From an uncultured Roseburia sp. (GTDB taxonomy: Bacteria > Bacillota > Clostridia > Lachnospirales > Lachnospiraceae), in NCBI GenBank assembly GCA_900756925.1, contig CAAELX010000028.1:1-9347 (forward strand): a stretch of DNA of 9,347 nucleotides, written 5' to 3'. This document shows, piece after piece, positions 1 through 6,714 of this stretch (positions are counted from its first letter, which is position 1; the number at the start of each line of letters is the position of its first letter). The position numbers and the translations under genes were made by a program. Below the pieces are notes generated by a model, which saw nothing but the letters and a program-made list of their open reading frames with translations, was not told the origin of the DNA and did no database searches.

Positions 1-128
1 AAGCTGTTCAGCAATTTGAAGCAGCTACACCCACAGTTGAAAAAAGGGTGTAAAAAGGGTGTAATAAAAATATAGAGAAAGGCGAAAACCCGCATAAATC
101 AAGGGTTTTCGGACAGGTAAAAGATAAA
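1..128 (+). other. ychF leader with repeats and a hairpin
   Basis: No gene is seen here. It holds a tandem 11-bp repeat, AAAAAGGGTGT at 41-51 and 52-62. The heptamer TACACCC at 26-32 can pair with the GGGTGTA in either copy (46-52 or 57-63). A perfect 9-bp hairpin, CGAAAACCC at 83-91 with GGGTTTTCG at 103-111 around an 11-nt loop, ends 17 bases before the ychF start. No T-run follows that hairpin, so it is not a classic terminator. It may be a leader structure or RNA stabiliser (inference). The Shine-Dalgarno before ychF is weak (AGG at 115-117). Confidence 0.5.
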
Positions 129-1229
129 ATGAAATTAGGTATCGTAGGACTTCCAAACGTTGGAAAAAGTACCTTATTTAACTCGCTGACCAAGGCAGGT
201 GCACTCTCTGCAAACTATCCATTCGCAACGATCGACCCGAACGTTGGAATCGTATCTGTTCCGGATGAGCGTATTGTAAAGCTCGGTGAGCTCTATCACA
301 CCAAGAAGGTGACACCGGCTACGATCGAATTCGTCGATATCGCAGGTCTGGTAAAGGGAGCAAGCAAGGGGGAAGGACTTGGAAACCAGTTCCTTGCGAA
401 CATCCGTGAGGTAGATGCGATCGTGCATGTGGTGCGTTGTTTTGAAGACACGAATATCATTCACGTAGACGGATCCATCGATCCGGCAAGGGATATCGAA
501 ACAATCAATTTGGAACTGATCTTTTCCGATATTGAGATTCTTGACAGAAGAATTGCCAAGATCTCCAAACAGGCGAGAATGGACAAGACACTTGCGAAGG
601 AGTTAGAATTAGTGGAGGCTGTGAAAGCACACCTTGAGGATGGCAAGATGGCAAGAACCTTCGAAGTGCCGGATGATGAGGATGCCCAGATCTGGTTTAA
701 GGGATACAATCTTCTTACCGCAAAGCCTACCATCTATGCTGCAAACGTGGCAGAGGATGATCTTGCAGACGACGGAGCTTCCAATCCATATGTTGCGAAA
801 GTCAGAGAGATGGCAAAGGAAGAAGGCGCAGAGGTATTCGTCATCTGTGCACAGATCGAGCAGGAGCTTTCCGAGCTTGATGAGGATGAAAAACAGGAGT
901 ATTTAGAGGATCTCGGAGTGACATCCAGCGGTCTTGATAAGTTAGTAGCAGCAAGTTACAGCCTGCTTGGACTGATCAGCTTCTTAACAGCAGGAGAGGA
1001 TGAGTGCCGTGCATGGACGATAAAAAAAGGAACCAAGGCACCGCAGGCAGCCGGAAAGATCCATACCGATTTCGAGCGCGGGTTCATCAAGGCTGAGGTT
1101 GTCAACTATCAGGATCTTCTCGACAACGGCAGTCTCGCGGCAGCAAGAGAGAAGGGAATTGTCGGCATGGAAGGAAAAGAGTACGTGGTCAAAGACGGCG
1201 ATGTTATTTTATTCCGTTTCAATGTGTAA
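129..1229 (+). CDS. ychF: Redox-regulated ribosome-associated ATPase YchF (OLA1 family)
   Basis: This is a P-loop NTPase of the Obg/TRAFAC class that binds ribosomes and prefers ATP to GTP; in bacteria it is linked to stress and translation control. The G1 motif GLPNVGKST is at residues 7-15 and the G3 motif DIAGLVKG at about 70-77. The glycine-rich stretch [12 protein letters not shown] follows at 77-88. The altered G4 motif NVAE at 206-209 replaces NKxD, which explains the family's ATP preference. A helical region (about 125-195) separates G3 from G4. The C-terminal TGS domain (about 280-366) ends in the usual [12 protein letters not shown]. The length of 366 residues is full for the family, and the ATG at 129 gives the expected [14 protein letters not shown] start. 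Its Shine-Dalgarno is weak. The 3' end runs into the hairpin at 1256-1306, its likely terminator. Confidence 0.97.
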   Translation: MKLGIVGLPNVGKSTLFNSLTKAGALSANYPFATIDPNVGIVSVPDERIVKLGELYHTKKVTPATIEFVDIAGLVKGASKGEGLGNQFLANIREVDAIVHVVRCFEDTNIIHVDGSIDPARDIETINLELIFSDIEILDRRIAKISKQARMDKTLAKELELVEAVKAHLEDGKMARTFEVPDDEDAQIWFKGYNLLTAKPTIYAANVAEDDLADDGASNPYVAKVREMAKEEGAEVFVICAQIEQELSELDEDEKQEYLEDLGVTSSGLDKLVAASYSLLGLISFLTAGEDECRAWTIKKGTKAPQAAGKIHTDFERGFIKAEVVNYQDLLDNGSLAAAREKGIVGMEGKEYVVKDGDVILFRFNV

Positions 1230-1255
1230 GAAGTACAGGCAAGAATAAGTAAAAT

Positions 1256-1306
1256 ACGCATATCTTTTCTCAAGAGGATAACAACCGGGAGAGGATATGC
1301 GTTTTT
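1256..1306 (+). terminator. Terminator-shaped hairpin covering the next gene's RBS and start
   Basis: The arm ACGCATATCTTTTCTC (1256-1271) pairs without interruption with GGGAGAGGATATGCGT (1287-1302): 16 pairs, three of them G-U wobbles valid only in + strand RNA. The loop is 15 nt and a five-T run occupies 1302-1306. It lies 27 bases after the ychF stop and would serve as its intrinsic terminator. Its 3' arm contains the Shine-Dalgarno (1287-1293) and ATG (1297) of the following gene, so it could also block translation initiation. The pairing is seen directly; the dual role is inference. Confidence 0.75.
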
Positions 1307-1551
1307 GTGATCTGACAGAAAAAGAAGTGATCAATGTATGTGACTGCAAATGTTTCGGAAATGTACAGGATCTTGATATTGACGAGAAGGATGGCTCCAT
1401 CCGGGCACTGATCGTGCCGGGACCGGGAAAATGGCTTGGGTGTTTTTGCCGGGAATATGAGATCTTTATTCCATGGTGTAGGATTATAAAAATCGGACCG
1501 GACATTATTTTAGTTGACATTGATGAGAAGGAAGCCAGACACAGGCTGTGA
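1297..1551 (+). CDS. ymxH: YlmC/YmxH-family PRC-barrel protein
   Basis: This 84-residue protein belongs to the small PRC-barrel family annotated YlmC/YmxH (sporulation-associated) in Firmicutes. Family marks are the opening MRFCDLTEKEVINV, the core DLDIDEKDGSIRALIVPGPG (about residues 27-46), the segment EIFIPWCRIIKIGPDIILVDID (about 55-76) and the short length. The biochemical role is not established; the fold suggests binding a partner protein or RNA. It has four to five cysteines (C4, C15, C18, C49 and nearby), more than usual for the family. The start at 1297 is fixed by the family N-terminus and by GGGAGAGG just upstream. Both lie in the 3' arm of a terminator-like hairpin, so expression probably depends on read-through from ychF and on melting of that hairpin (inference). 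No clear promoter of its own is seen. Confidence 0.85.
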   Translation: MRFCDLTEKEVINVCDCKCFGNVQDLDIDEKDGSIRALIVPGPGKWLGCFCREYEIFIPWCRIIKIGPDIILVDIDEKEARHRL

Positions 1552-1598
1552 CAGATTTCGAAAATTGTGTGGAACCGTCAGAAATAGAGGGAAAAGTA

Positions 1599-1627
1599 TA
1601 GACAATACGAAAAAATACAGATATACT
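1599..1627 (+). promoter_or_regulatory. Sigma-A-like promoter of nrdR
   Basis: TAGACA (1599-1604), a 17-base spacer and TATACT (1622-1627) match the -35/-10 consensus at five of six positions each. Transcription would start near 1634, about 63 bases before nrdR. The intergenic stretch also has two copies of TGACAAAG (1642 and 1663 regions) of unknown meaning. No terminator is visible after the ymxH-like gene. Confidence 0.7.
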
Positions 1628-1696
1628 ACATATGATAATACATGACAAAGACTGACGGATTCTGACAAAGAAAGCGGATCAGCTGGAGGTAGAGAG

Positions 1697-2152
1697 ATGA
1701 AGTGCCCTTTTTGCAGCAGCGAGAATACAAGAGTCATTGATTCAAGACCGGCGGATGATAATAATTCCATTCGGCGCAGAAGGCTGTGCGATGACTGCGG
1801 GAAGCGTTTCACCACATATGAGAAGGTGGAGACGATACCGCTTGTCGTGATTAAGAAGGATAATAACAGGGAACAGTATGATAGATCAAAGATTGAAGCG
1901 GGAGTCCTGCGCGCGTGCCATAAGCGCCCGATTTCCATTAACCAGATCAACCAGTTAGTGGATGAGGTGGAGACGGAGGTCTTCAACCGGGAAGAGAAGG
2001 AGATCCCGAGTACCTTGATCGGAGAGATCGTTATGGATAAGATCCGTAAACTTGACTCTGTGGCATATGTCAGGTTTGCTTCTGTTTACCGGGAATTTAA
2101 GGATGTGAATACATTTATGTGTGAGCTGAAGAAGATGTTAGACAAACAGTAA
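1697..2152 (+). CDS. nrdR: Transcriptional repressor NrdR
   Basis: NrdR is the ATP/dATP-sensing zinc repressor of ribonucleotide reductase operons; it binds NrdR boxes when dATP is high. The N-terminal zinc ribbon has CPFC (C3, C6) and CDDC (C31, C34), joined by the basic stretch SIRRRRLC that contacts DNA. The ATP-cone domain covers about 47-137, beginning IPLVVIKKDNNREQYDRSKI and including the YVRFASVYREFKD segment near the end. The length of 151 residues is normal. GGAGGT at 1685-1690 sits six bases before the ATG. A good promoter lies at 1599-1627. No NrdR box pair or nrd gene is seen in the window, so its targets are elsewhere. It heads a unit with yqeG and rpiB. Confidence 0.97.
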   Translation: MKCPFCSSENTRVIDSRPADDNNSIRRRRLCDDCGKRFTTYEKVETIPLVVIKKDNNREQYDRSKIEAGVLRACHKRPISINQINQLVDEVETEVFNREEKEIPSTLIGEIVMDKIRKLDSVAYVRFASVYREFKDVNTFMCELKKMLDKQ

Positions 2153-2175
2153 CCGAGCGAAAGGTACCAGACCAG

Positions 2176-2685
2176 ATGTTAGAGAAGTTTTACCCGGGGG
2201 AATATGTAGATTCCACCTATGAGATTGATTTTGACCGGCTGTATGAGGAGGGTTATCGCGGTGTCCTGTTCGATATAGACAATACGTTAGTGCGCCATGG
2301 GGCACCGGCGGATGAAAGAGCCTGTGCATTGTTTGCACACTTAAAGGAACTTGGTTTTTCCTGCATGCTCCTGTCGAATAATAAGGAACCACGCGTGAAG
2401 ATGTTTCATGATGCAGTCCATGTGTCTTATATTTATAAGGCCAGAAAGCCGAATCCGGCGAACTACCGGAAGGCGATGGAACAGATGGGGACGGATGTGA
2501 CGAACACGGTTTTTGTCGGTGACCAGATTTTTACGGATGTGTACGGTGCAAACCGTGCCGGGATCCGTACGATCTTAGTGAAGCCGATCCATCCGAAAGA
2601 GGAGATCCAGATTGTTCTGAAGAGGTATTTGGAAAAAGTAGTGCTCTATTTTTATCAGAGAAAGCTTAAGAAAGAGAAACGATAA
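2176..2685 (+). CDS. yqeG: YqeG-family HAD-superfamily (subclass IIIA) phosphatase
   Basis: This is a 169-residue HAD hydrolase of the YqeG/YrfG group, soluble and probably cytoplasmic. HAD motif I is LFDIDNTLV with nucleophile D33 and acid/base D35. Motif II is S67 in LLSNN, motif III is K91 in KARKPNP, and motif IV is GDQIFTD with D116 and D121, so all catalytic positions are present. The substrate is unknown here; mitochondrial relatives dephosphorylate phosphatidylglycerophosphate, which does not establish the bacterial role. The C-terminus is basic (QRKLKKEKR). It begins 23 bases after the nrdR stop with only a weak AAGG as ribosome binding site. Its TAA overlaps the Shine-Dalgarno of rpiB, so the two are probably coupled. 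Confidence 0.9.
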   Translation: MLEKFYPGEYVDSTYEIDFDRLYEEGYRGVLFDIDNTLVRHGAPADERACALFAHLKELGFSCMLLSNNKEPRVKMFHDAVHVSYIYKARKPNPANYRKAMEQMGTDVTNTVFVGDQIFTDVYGANRAGIRTILVKPIHPKEEIQIVLKRYLEKVVLYFYQRKLKKEKR

Positions 2686-2697
2686 AGGAGAAAAAAG

Positions 2698-3141
2698 ATG
2701 AAAATTGCAATTGGAAATGACCATGCAGCGACAGAATTAAAGTTCACGATTATGGAGTATGTAAAGAGTCTTGGACACGAAGTGATTAATTTCGGAACAG
2801 ACAGCAATGAGAGCTGCAATTACCCGGAATATGGTGAGAAGGTAGGACGTGCTGTTGTAAACGGTGAGGCGGATTGTGGAATCTTAATTTGTGGAACAGG
2901 TGTCGGAATCTCAATCGCAGCTAATAAAGTAAAAGGTGTGCGGGCTGCCGTGTGCTCAGACTGTGCAACAGCAAGACTCGTGAAGGAGCATAACAATGCC
3001 AATATTATCGCATTTGGTGCAAGAATCGTGGGAAGCGAGCTGGCAAAAGATATCGTGAAAGCCTATCTTGATGCTGAATTTCTGGGTGGCAGACACCAGA
3101 TGAGAATTGATATGATCCATGAGATTGAGAATCGGGACTGA
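2698..3141 (+). CDS. rpiB: Ribose-5-phosphate isomerase B (RpiB/LacAB family)
   Basis: RpiB interconverts ribose 5-phosphate and ribulose 5-phosphate in the non-oxidative pentose phosphate pathway. The 147-residue sequence opens MKIAIGNDHAA, with D8 and H9 in the phosphosugar site. It carries the signature GILICGTGVGISIAANK (61-77), with the catalytic-base cysteine C65 and T67, and the conserved KEHNNANIIAFGARI (96-110), with H98. GND replaces the more common GSD near the start, a mild variation. LacA/LacB subunits share the fold, but no second LacAB gene is present and C65 and T67 fit RpiB. AAAGGAG (2684-2690) precedes the ATG by seven bases and overlaps the yqeG stop codon, indicating translational coupling. 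No clear terminator follows. Confidence 0.93.
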   Translation: MKIAIGNDHAATELKFTIMEYVKSLGHEVINFGTDSNESCNYPEYGEKVGRAVVNGEADCGILICGTGVGISIAANKVKGVRAAVCSDCATARLVKEHNNANIIAFGARIVGSELAKDIVKAYLDAEFLGGRHQMRIDMIHEIENRD

Positions 3142-3157
3142 TTTGCTAAAAAAAAGC

Positions 3158-3186
3158 TTGAAAAATGACGGTTTTTATTATAAAAT
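3158..3186 (+). promoter_or_regulatory. Sigma-A-like promoter of efp
   Basis: TTGAAA (3158-3163), a 17-base spacer and TAAAAT (3181-3186) match consensus at five of six positions each in a very AT-rich gap. The start point would be near 3193, giving a leader of about 47 bases that ends in AAGGAGG (3225-3231), eight bases before the efp ATG. efp therefore has its own strong promoter and is not simply the end of the nrdR unit. Confidence 0.75.
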
Positions 3187-3239
3187 AAAAAAATCAGAGA
3201 GTTTTTGTGCTCGTATGCAATTTTAAGGAGGAAGTTTGA

Positions 3240-3797
3240 ATGATTTCAGCAGGCGATTTCAGAAATGGTATCACTATTGAATTAGAAGGTAACGTTTATC
3301 AGATTATCGAATTCCAGCATGTTAAGCCAGGTAAAGGCGCAGCGTTTGTAAGAACCAAGTTAAAGAATATCAAGAGTGGCGGTGTTGTAGAGAAGACATT
3401 CCGTCCAACTGAGAAGTGTCCTCAGGCTCGTATTGAGAGAAAAGATTATCAGTATTTATATGCTGATGGCGATTTATATTACTTCATGGACGTTGAGACA
3501 TACGACCAGATCGCATTAGCAAAGGAAACAATTGGCGATTCCCTGAAGTTCGTAAAAGAGAACGAGATGGTTAAGATGTGCTCCCACAATGGAAGTGTAT
3601 TCGCAGTAGAGCCACCTCTGTTCGTAGAATTACAGATTACAGACACAGAGCCAGGTTTCAAGGGCGATACAGCTACAGGTGCTACAAAGCCGGCTGTTGT
3701 TGAGACAGGTGCTACTGTATATGTTCCATTATTTGTTGAGCAGGATGATGTGATCAAGATTGATACACGTACAGGTGAGTATTTATCCCGTGTTTAA
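3240..3797 (+). CDS. efp: Translation elongation factor P
   Basis: EF-P binds ribosomes stalled at polyproline stretches and promotes peptide-bond formation. The 185-residue protein has the three-barrel layout: KOW-like domain I (about 1-63), OB domain II (about 64-126) and OB domain III (about 128-185). The tip loop of domain I is [10 protein letters not shown] with K32, the residue position modified in many bacteria. The C-terminal EF-P signature region is RTGEYLSRV. Length and start are standard. Codons are T-rich and AT-ended relative to neighbours, as is typical for a highly expressed small gene. A consensus Shine-Dalgarno, its own promoter and a strong terminator make it a monocistronic unit. 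No EpmA/EpmB, EarP or YmfI-type modification gene is seen nearby. Confidence 0.98.
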   Translation: MISAGDFRNGITIELEGNVYQIIEFQHVKPGKGAAFVRTKLKNIKSGGVVEKTFRPTEKCPQARIERKDYQYLYADGDLYYFMDVETYDQIALAKETIGDSLKFVKENEMVKMCSHNGSVFAVEPPLFVELQITDTEPGFKGDTATGATKPAVVETGATVYVPLFVEQDDVIKIDTRTGEYLSRV

Positions 3798-3837
3798 TCT
3801 GTAAGATTTCGGACAATAGAATAAGACCGAGAGTGAT

Positions 3838-3868
3838 CCCCGGAGGCGTATGCTTCCGGGGACTTTTT
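3838..3868 (+). terminator. Intrinsic terminator after efp
   Basis: CCCCGGAGGC (3838-3847) pairs with GCTTCCGGGG (3852-3861), ten pairs with one G-U, around a GTAT loop. A T-run (3864-3868) follows after AC. It ends the efp transcript about 40 bases past the stop codon. Confidence 0.95.
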
Positions 3869-3869
3869 A

Positions 3870-4010
3870 TTCATGACAGTAGAGTGATTTTCCTATGAAA
3901 GTAAGTAACCAAAACCAGAGAAAAAGAGCAGGATAGAATAGAAAAAGCGCAGAATCAGAGCGAAAAATCGGACAATCTGTGAAACTACTTTCAGGAAAAG
4001 ACAGCATAGC
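3870..4010 (+). other. Purine-rich spacer with a small inverted repeat
   Basis: About 140 bases between the efp terminator and the nagA promoter hold no ORF that I can support and are rich in A and G. The only structure is TGAAA (3980-3984) and TTTCA (3989-3993) around CTAC, 17 bases before the nagA -35. This could be a repressor half-site pair or chance. I see no recognisable NagR/YvoA dre operator. Confidence 0.35.
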
Positions 4011-4039
4011 TTGACAATTCTTTCAGAGCTTTTTAATAT
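4011..4039 (+). promoter_or_regulatory. Sigma-A-like promoter of nagA
   Basis: A perfect TTGACA (4011-4016), a 17-base spacer and TAATAT (4034-4039; four of six matches). The start point would be near 4046, giving a leader of about 62 bases. The leader has a short hairpin (CGGAT/ATCCG, about 4065-4080) and ends in AAGGGGGA (4092-4099), eight bases before the ATG. Confidence 0.75.
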
Positions 4040-4107
4040 AAAGAAAGAGAATCAAGAGTAACCCACGGATCGGAGAATCCGGGAAGAAAGTAAGGGGGAT
4101 TTTTCAG

Positions 4108-5256
4108 ATGAAGATTATAAACGGGAAAGTGTATAAGAATGGCACATTTACTGAGAAAGAGCTTGCAGCTGTAAACGGATTTTTTGCAGAGCAGGCAGCG
4201 GAAGGGGATGATACGGTACTTGATGCAGCAGGCTGCTATGTCATTCCGGGACTGGTGGATATCCACTTCCACGGTTGCGCAGGCGTGGACTTCTGTGACG
4301 GGACCGTGGAAGCCATGCGTCATATGGCAGAATATGAACTGGCTAACGGTGTGACATCCATCCATCCGGCAACAATGACATTGTCTGAGGAGGAGCTGAC
4401 GAAGATTAGCCGCGCAGCGAAGCAGTTCCACAAAGAGCAGCAGGCAGATCCGTCTGTGCTTGCGAAGGAAGCTGAGCTTGTCGGTATCTACATGGAGGGA
4501 CCTTTTATTTCCATGGCAAAGAAAGGGGCACAGAACCCGCTTTATGTGCATAAGCCAGACGCAGAGATGTTCCGCAGGCTGCAGAAGGAAGCAGACGGGC
4601 TGTACCATATCTGTGTGGTAGCACCGGAAGAACCGGGTGCCATGGAGTTTATCGACGAGGTAAAAGGGGAAGTGAGAGTGTCCGTTGCACATACGACAGC
4701 AGATTATGACACGGCATCCGAGGCGTTTGCACATGGCGCAAGACAGGTGACCCATCTGTACAATGCGATGCCTCCTTTCACACACAGGGCACCGGGAGTG
4801 ATCGGTGCAGCCTGCGACAACGGAGAGGTAATGGTGGAGATGATCTGTGACGGTGTCCATCTGCATCCGTCTACCATCCGCACAAGCTTCAAGATGTTCG
4901 GAAAAGAGCGCATCATTATGATCAGTGACAGTATGATGGCAACTGGAATGCCGGATGGCATCTATTCCCTCGGAGGACAGGAAGTACAGGTACACGGCAA
5001 TAAGGCAACACTTACCGTGGATGGTGCAATAGCAGGATCAGCGACAAATCTGTTCAATTGCATGCGCTATGCAGTGAAAGAGGCAGGACTTCCGTTCGAA
5101 TCTGTTCTTAAATGTGTGACAGAGAATCCGGCAAGAGCCGCAGGCATTTGGGAGAAGTACGGAAGCATCGAGAACGGAAAATATGCAGACTGTGTGATCG
5201 TAGATGGGGACTTAAACATCAGACATATCATCAAACATGGCATGCTTGTAAAGTAA
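4108..5256 (+). CDS. nagA: N-acetylglucosamine-6-phosphate deacetylase
   Basis: NagA deacetylates GlcNAc-6-phosphate to glucosamine-6-phosphate and acetate, the first intracellular step in using GlcNAc and recycling cell wall. It is an amidohydrolase-fold (beta/alpha)8 barrel. The sequence shows DIHFHG with metal ligands H53 and H55, the Bacillus-type HxH motif rather than the E. coli QxN. Further metal ligands are E130 in YMEGPF, H195 in VAHTTA and H216 in THLYNAM; H251 lies in DGVHLHP. The catalytic acid/base is D274 in ISDSMMATG. C-terminal strands (ENPARAAG, YADCVIVDGDLNI) complete the small beta-sandwich. The 382 residues are full length. It stands alone between its own promoter and terminator; no nagB or PTS gene is in the window. 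Regulation by GlcNAc is likely from pathway knowledge but no operator is recognised. Confidence 0.96.
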   Translation: MKIINGKVYKNGTFTEKELAAVNGFFAEQAAEGDDTVLDAAGCYVIPGLVDIHFHGCAGVDFCDGTVEAMRHMAEYELANGVTSIHPATMTLSEEELTKISRAAKQFHKEQQADPSVLAKEAELVGIYMEGPFISMAKKGAQNPLYVHKPDAEMFRRLQKEADGLYHICVVAPEEPGAMEFIDEVKGEVRVSVAHTTADYDTASEAFAHGARQVTHLYNAMPPFTHRAPGVIGAACDNGEVMVEMICDGVHLHPSTIRTSFKMFGKERIIMISDSMMATGMPDGIYSLGGQEVQVHGNKATLTVDGAIAGSATNLFNCMRYAVKEAGLPFESVLKCVTENPARAAGIWEKYGSIENGKYADCVIVDGDLNIRHIIKHGMLVK

Positions 5257-5275
5257 GAAATAAAAAGAAGAGAAG

Positions 5276-5320
5276 AGGGACAGGAAGATGACTGGATAAG
5301 GTATCTGCCTGTCCCTTTTT
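5276..5320 (+). terminator. Terminator between convergent nagA and flippase genes
   Basis: AGGGACAGG (5276-5284) pairs perfectly with CCTGTCCCT (5308-5316). An inner AGAT (5286-5289) pairs with ATCT (5303-5306), and the stem runs into five Ts (5316-5320). It ends nagA transcripts. On the - strand the same hairpin is followed by a C/T-rich, T-rich tail, so it may also act weakly for the converging flippase gene. Confidence 0.9.
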
Positions 5321-5353
5321 GCTGTGTGTCCTGCGAACGTCGTTTTATTGTTT

Positions 5354-6655
5354 TCAGGAAGCGCACCGGTATAGCAGGAAAAGGGCAGCAGAGCAGCTGA
5401 CAATCTGGCTGACTAACAGCCCCGTCAGGTATCCGCGGATGCCAACCGCCGGGATGAGAAAGAAAATAAAAAGGATACGGATCCCGCAGGCACTCAGATT
5501 CAGCAAGAGGGTGGTCAGTGGTTTCCCAAGCCCGTGAAAAATACTGTTTAACGTGGAGCCAAGATAGAGAAACGGGCAGATCCAGCTTAGTGTAAGGATA
5601 AAGGTGCCGGAGAGTGAATTCTTAAAAATCCGGTTTCCAATGAAAGAGCCCGAGAGCAGGAGCATGACCGTGCAGAGCAGCCCAAGCGCCAGACAGCATT
5701 CTACAGTTGCGCGGACTGCCCTGTGGATGCGGGCGGTATTGTGGGATGCCTTCGCCTGCGAGATGGTAGGGAGCAGCAGGACGGAGACTGAGTTCGTCAG
5801 GACGGTCGGAAAGAGAATGACCGAGAGCGCCATGCCAGTGAGGATGCCATAGATGCTTAGAGCTTCCTTTTGCGTATAACCGAAGAGACGCAGCTGCCTT
5901 GGAATCAAAAGATTTTCCACACCGGAAAAAAGAGTCAGGAAAAGCCGGTTGGCTGTGACCGGGAACGCCATCTGAAGCAGAGCTTTAGCGCTGGAAGAAA
6001 TGGATCCTTCCCACTTTCCGCAGCCCATGGCGCTTAAGGAGACAAGCATACCGGCAAATTCGCCGAAGAAAATGCCCCAGACCGCGGCAGAGACCGTAAT
6101 CCCCATGCCTTTTTCCTGCAAAATCAGATAAATCAGGTAGACCCCGCCGACTCTGGCACATTGTTCTGCCAGCTGAGAGAGGGAAGGGACGAGCGATTTT
6201 TTCAGACCATAATAATAACCGTTGATGCAGGAGTGAATGCTGCATGGAATATAGCTGAAGGCGAGAATCCGAAGCAGAGGTGCACAGCGGAGATCGCCCA
6301 GAAAGAACGCAGAGATCCAGGTGGCATAGTTCCACAGAAATACACCGAGAAGCAGGGACAGGCTGACAGAGAAGAGCAGACCGCAGTATAGATACAGCCT
6401 GGCGCGGGCAGGTGTAGGAACACCGGACTCTTCGGCAACACACTTGGAGATAGCGGTCTGGATCCCGGCGGAAGTCAGGGAGAAGCAGAGTGCCATCACA
6501 GGAAACAGGAGCTGATAAATTCCGAGACCTTCTGCACCAATCGTCCTTGAGAGGAATATTTTATAGAAGAAGCCAATCACGCGTGACAGCAGACCGGCTG
6601 CAGTGAGGAGAACTGTTCCGGTAACAAGAGTGTTCCTGTGGAGTAAATGATTCAA
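5354..6655 (-). CDS. SpoVB/MurJ-type (MATE-like) polysaccharide or lipid-linked precursor flippase
   Basis: This 433-residue integral membrane protein of the MOP flippase superfamily has about a dozen hydrophobic helices. The N-terminus TVLLTAAGLLSRVIGFFYKI followed by FLSRTIGAEGLGIYQLLFPV is the mark of the SpoVB/MurJ branch, which moves lipid-linked sugar precursors across the membrane. It is shorter than typical SpoVB or MurJ (about 500-540), so the last helices may be missing or the family member compact. The start is TTG at 6655: GGAGG (6666-6662 on this strand) sits six bases upstream, and the next in-frame Met is deep in the second helix. A -10-like TATAAT (6695-6690) lies upstream with a poor -35. 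The gene converges on nagA and diverges from the cysteine desulfurase with only 59 bases between starts. SpoVB proper, MurJ or a capsule exporter are all possible. Confidence 0.85.
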   Translation of the reverse strand: MNHLLHRNTLVTGTVLLTAAGLLSRVIGFFYKIFLSRTIGAEGLGIYQLLFPVMALCFSLTSAGIQTAISKCVAEESGVPTPARARLYLYCGLLFSVSLSLLLGVFLWNYATWISAFFLGDLRCAPLLRILAFSYIPCSIHSCINGYYYGLKKSLVPSLSQLAEQCARVGGVYLIYLILQEKGMGITVSAAVWGIFFGEFAGMLVSLSAMGCGKWEGSISSSAKALLQMAFPVTANRLFLTLFSGVENLLIPRQLRLFGYTQKEALSIYGILTGMALSVILFPTVLTNSVSVLLLPTISQAKASHNTARIHRAVRATVECCLALGLLCTVMLLLSGSFIGNRIFKNSLSGTFILTLSWICPFLYLGSTLNSIFHGLGKPLTTLLLNLSACGIRILFIFFLIPAVGIRGYLTGLLVSQIVSCSAALFLLYRCAS

Positions 6656-6689
6656 GGGAAGCCTCCGGATGGAAAGTGTTCGTTATCTG

Positions 6690-6695
6690 ATTATA
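6690..6695 (-). promoter_or_regulatory. Possible -10 box for the flippase gene
   Basis: Read on the - strand this is a perfect TATAAT, 34 bases upstream of the TTG start. The -35 expected near 6713-6718 (TCATTT) is weak. The spacer between the divergent genes is so short that the promoters of both must overlap it or lie inside the opposite gene. Confidence 0.35.
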
Positions 6696-6714
6696 TGTGA
6701 AAAGTGGGGAGAAA

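Noticed and set aside
4033..4995. Long reverse-strand open frame (320 codons) opposite nagA
   Set aside because: It is histidine- and cysteine-rich, resembles no family, and lies wholly antisense to a confidently identified nagA with all catalytic residues. It is a codon-bias shadow.
6697..6714. Upstream GTG start for the cysteine desulfurase
   Set aside because: No ribosome binding site precedes 6697, and the extra residues are not part of the family. The ATG at 6715 gives the usual N-terminus and has GGGGAG just before it, though with short spacing.
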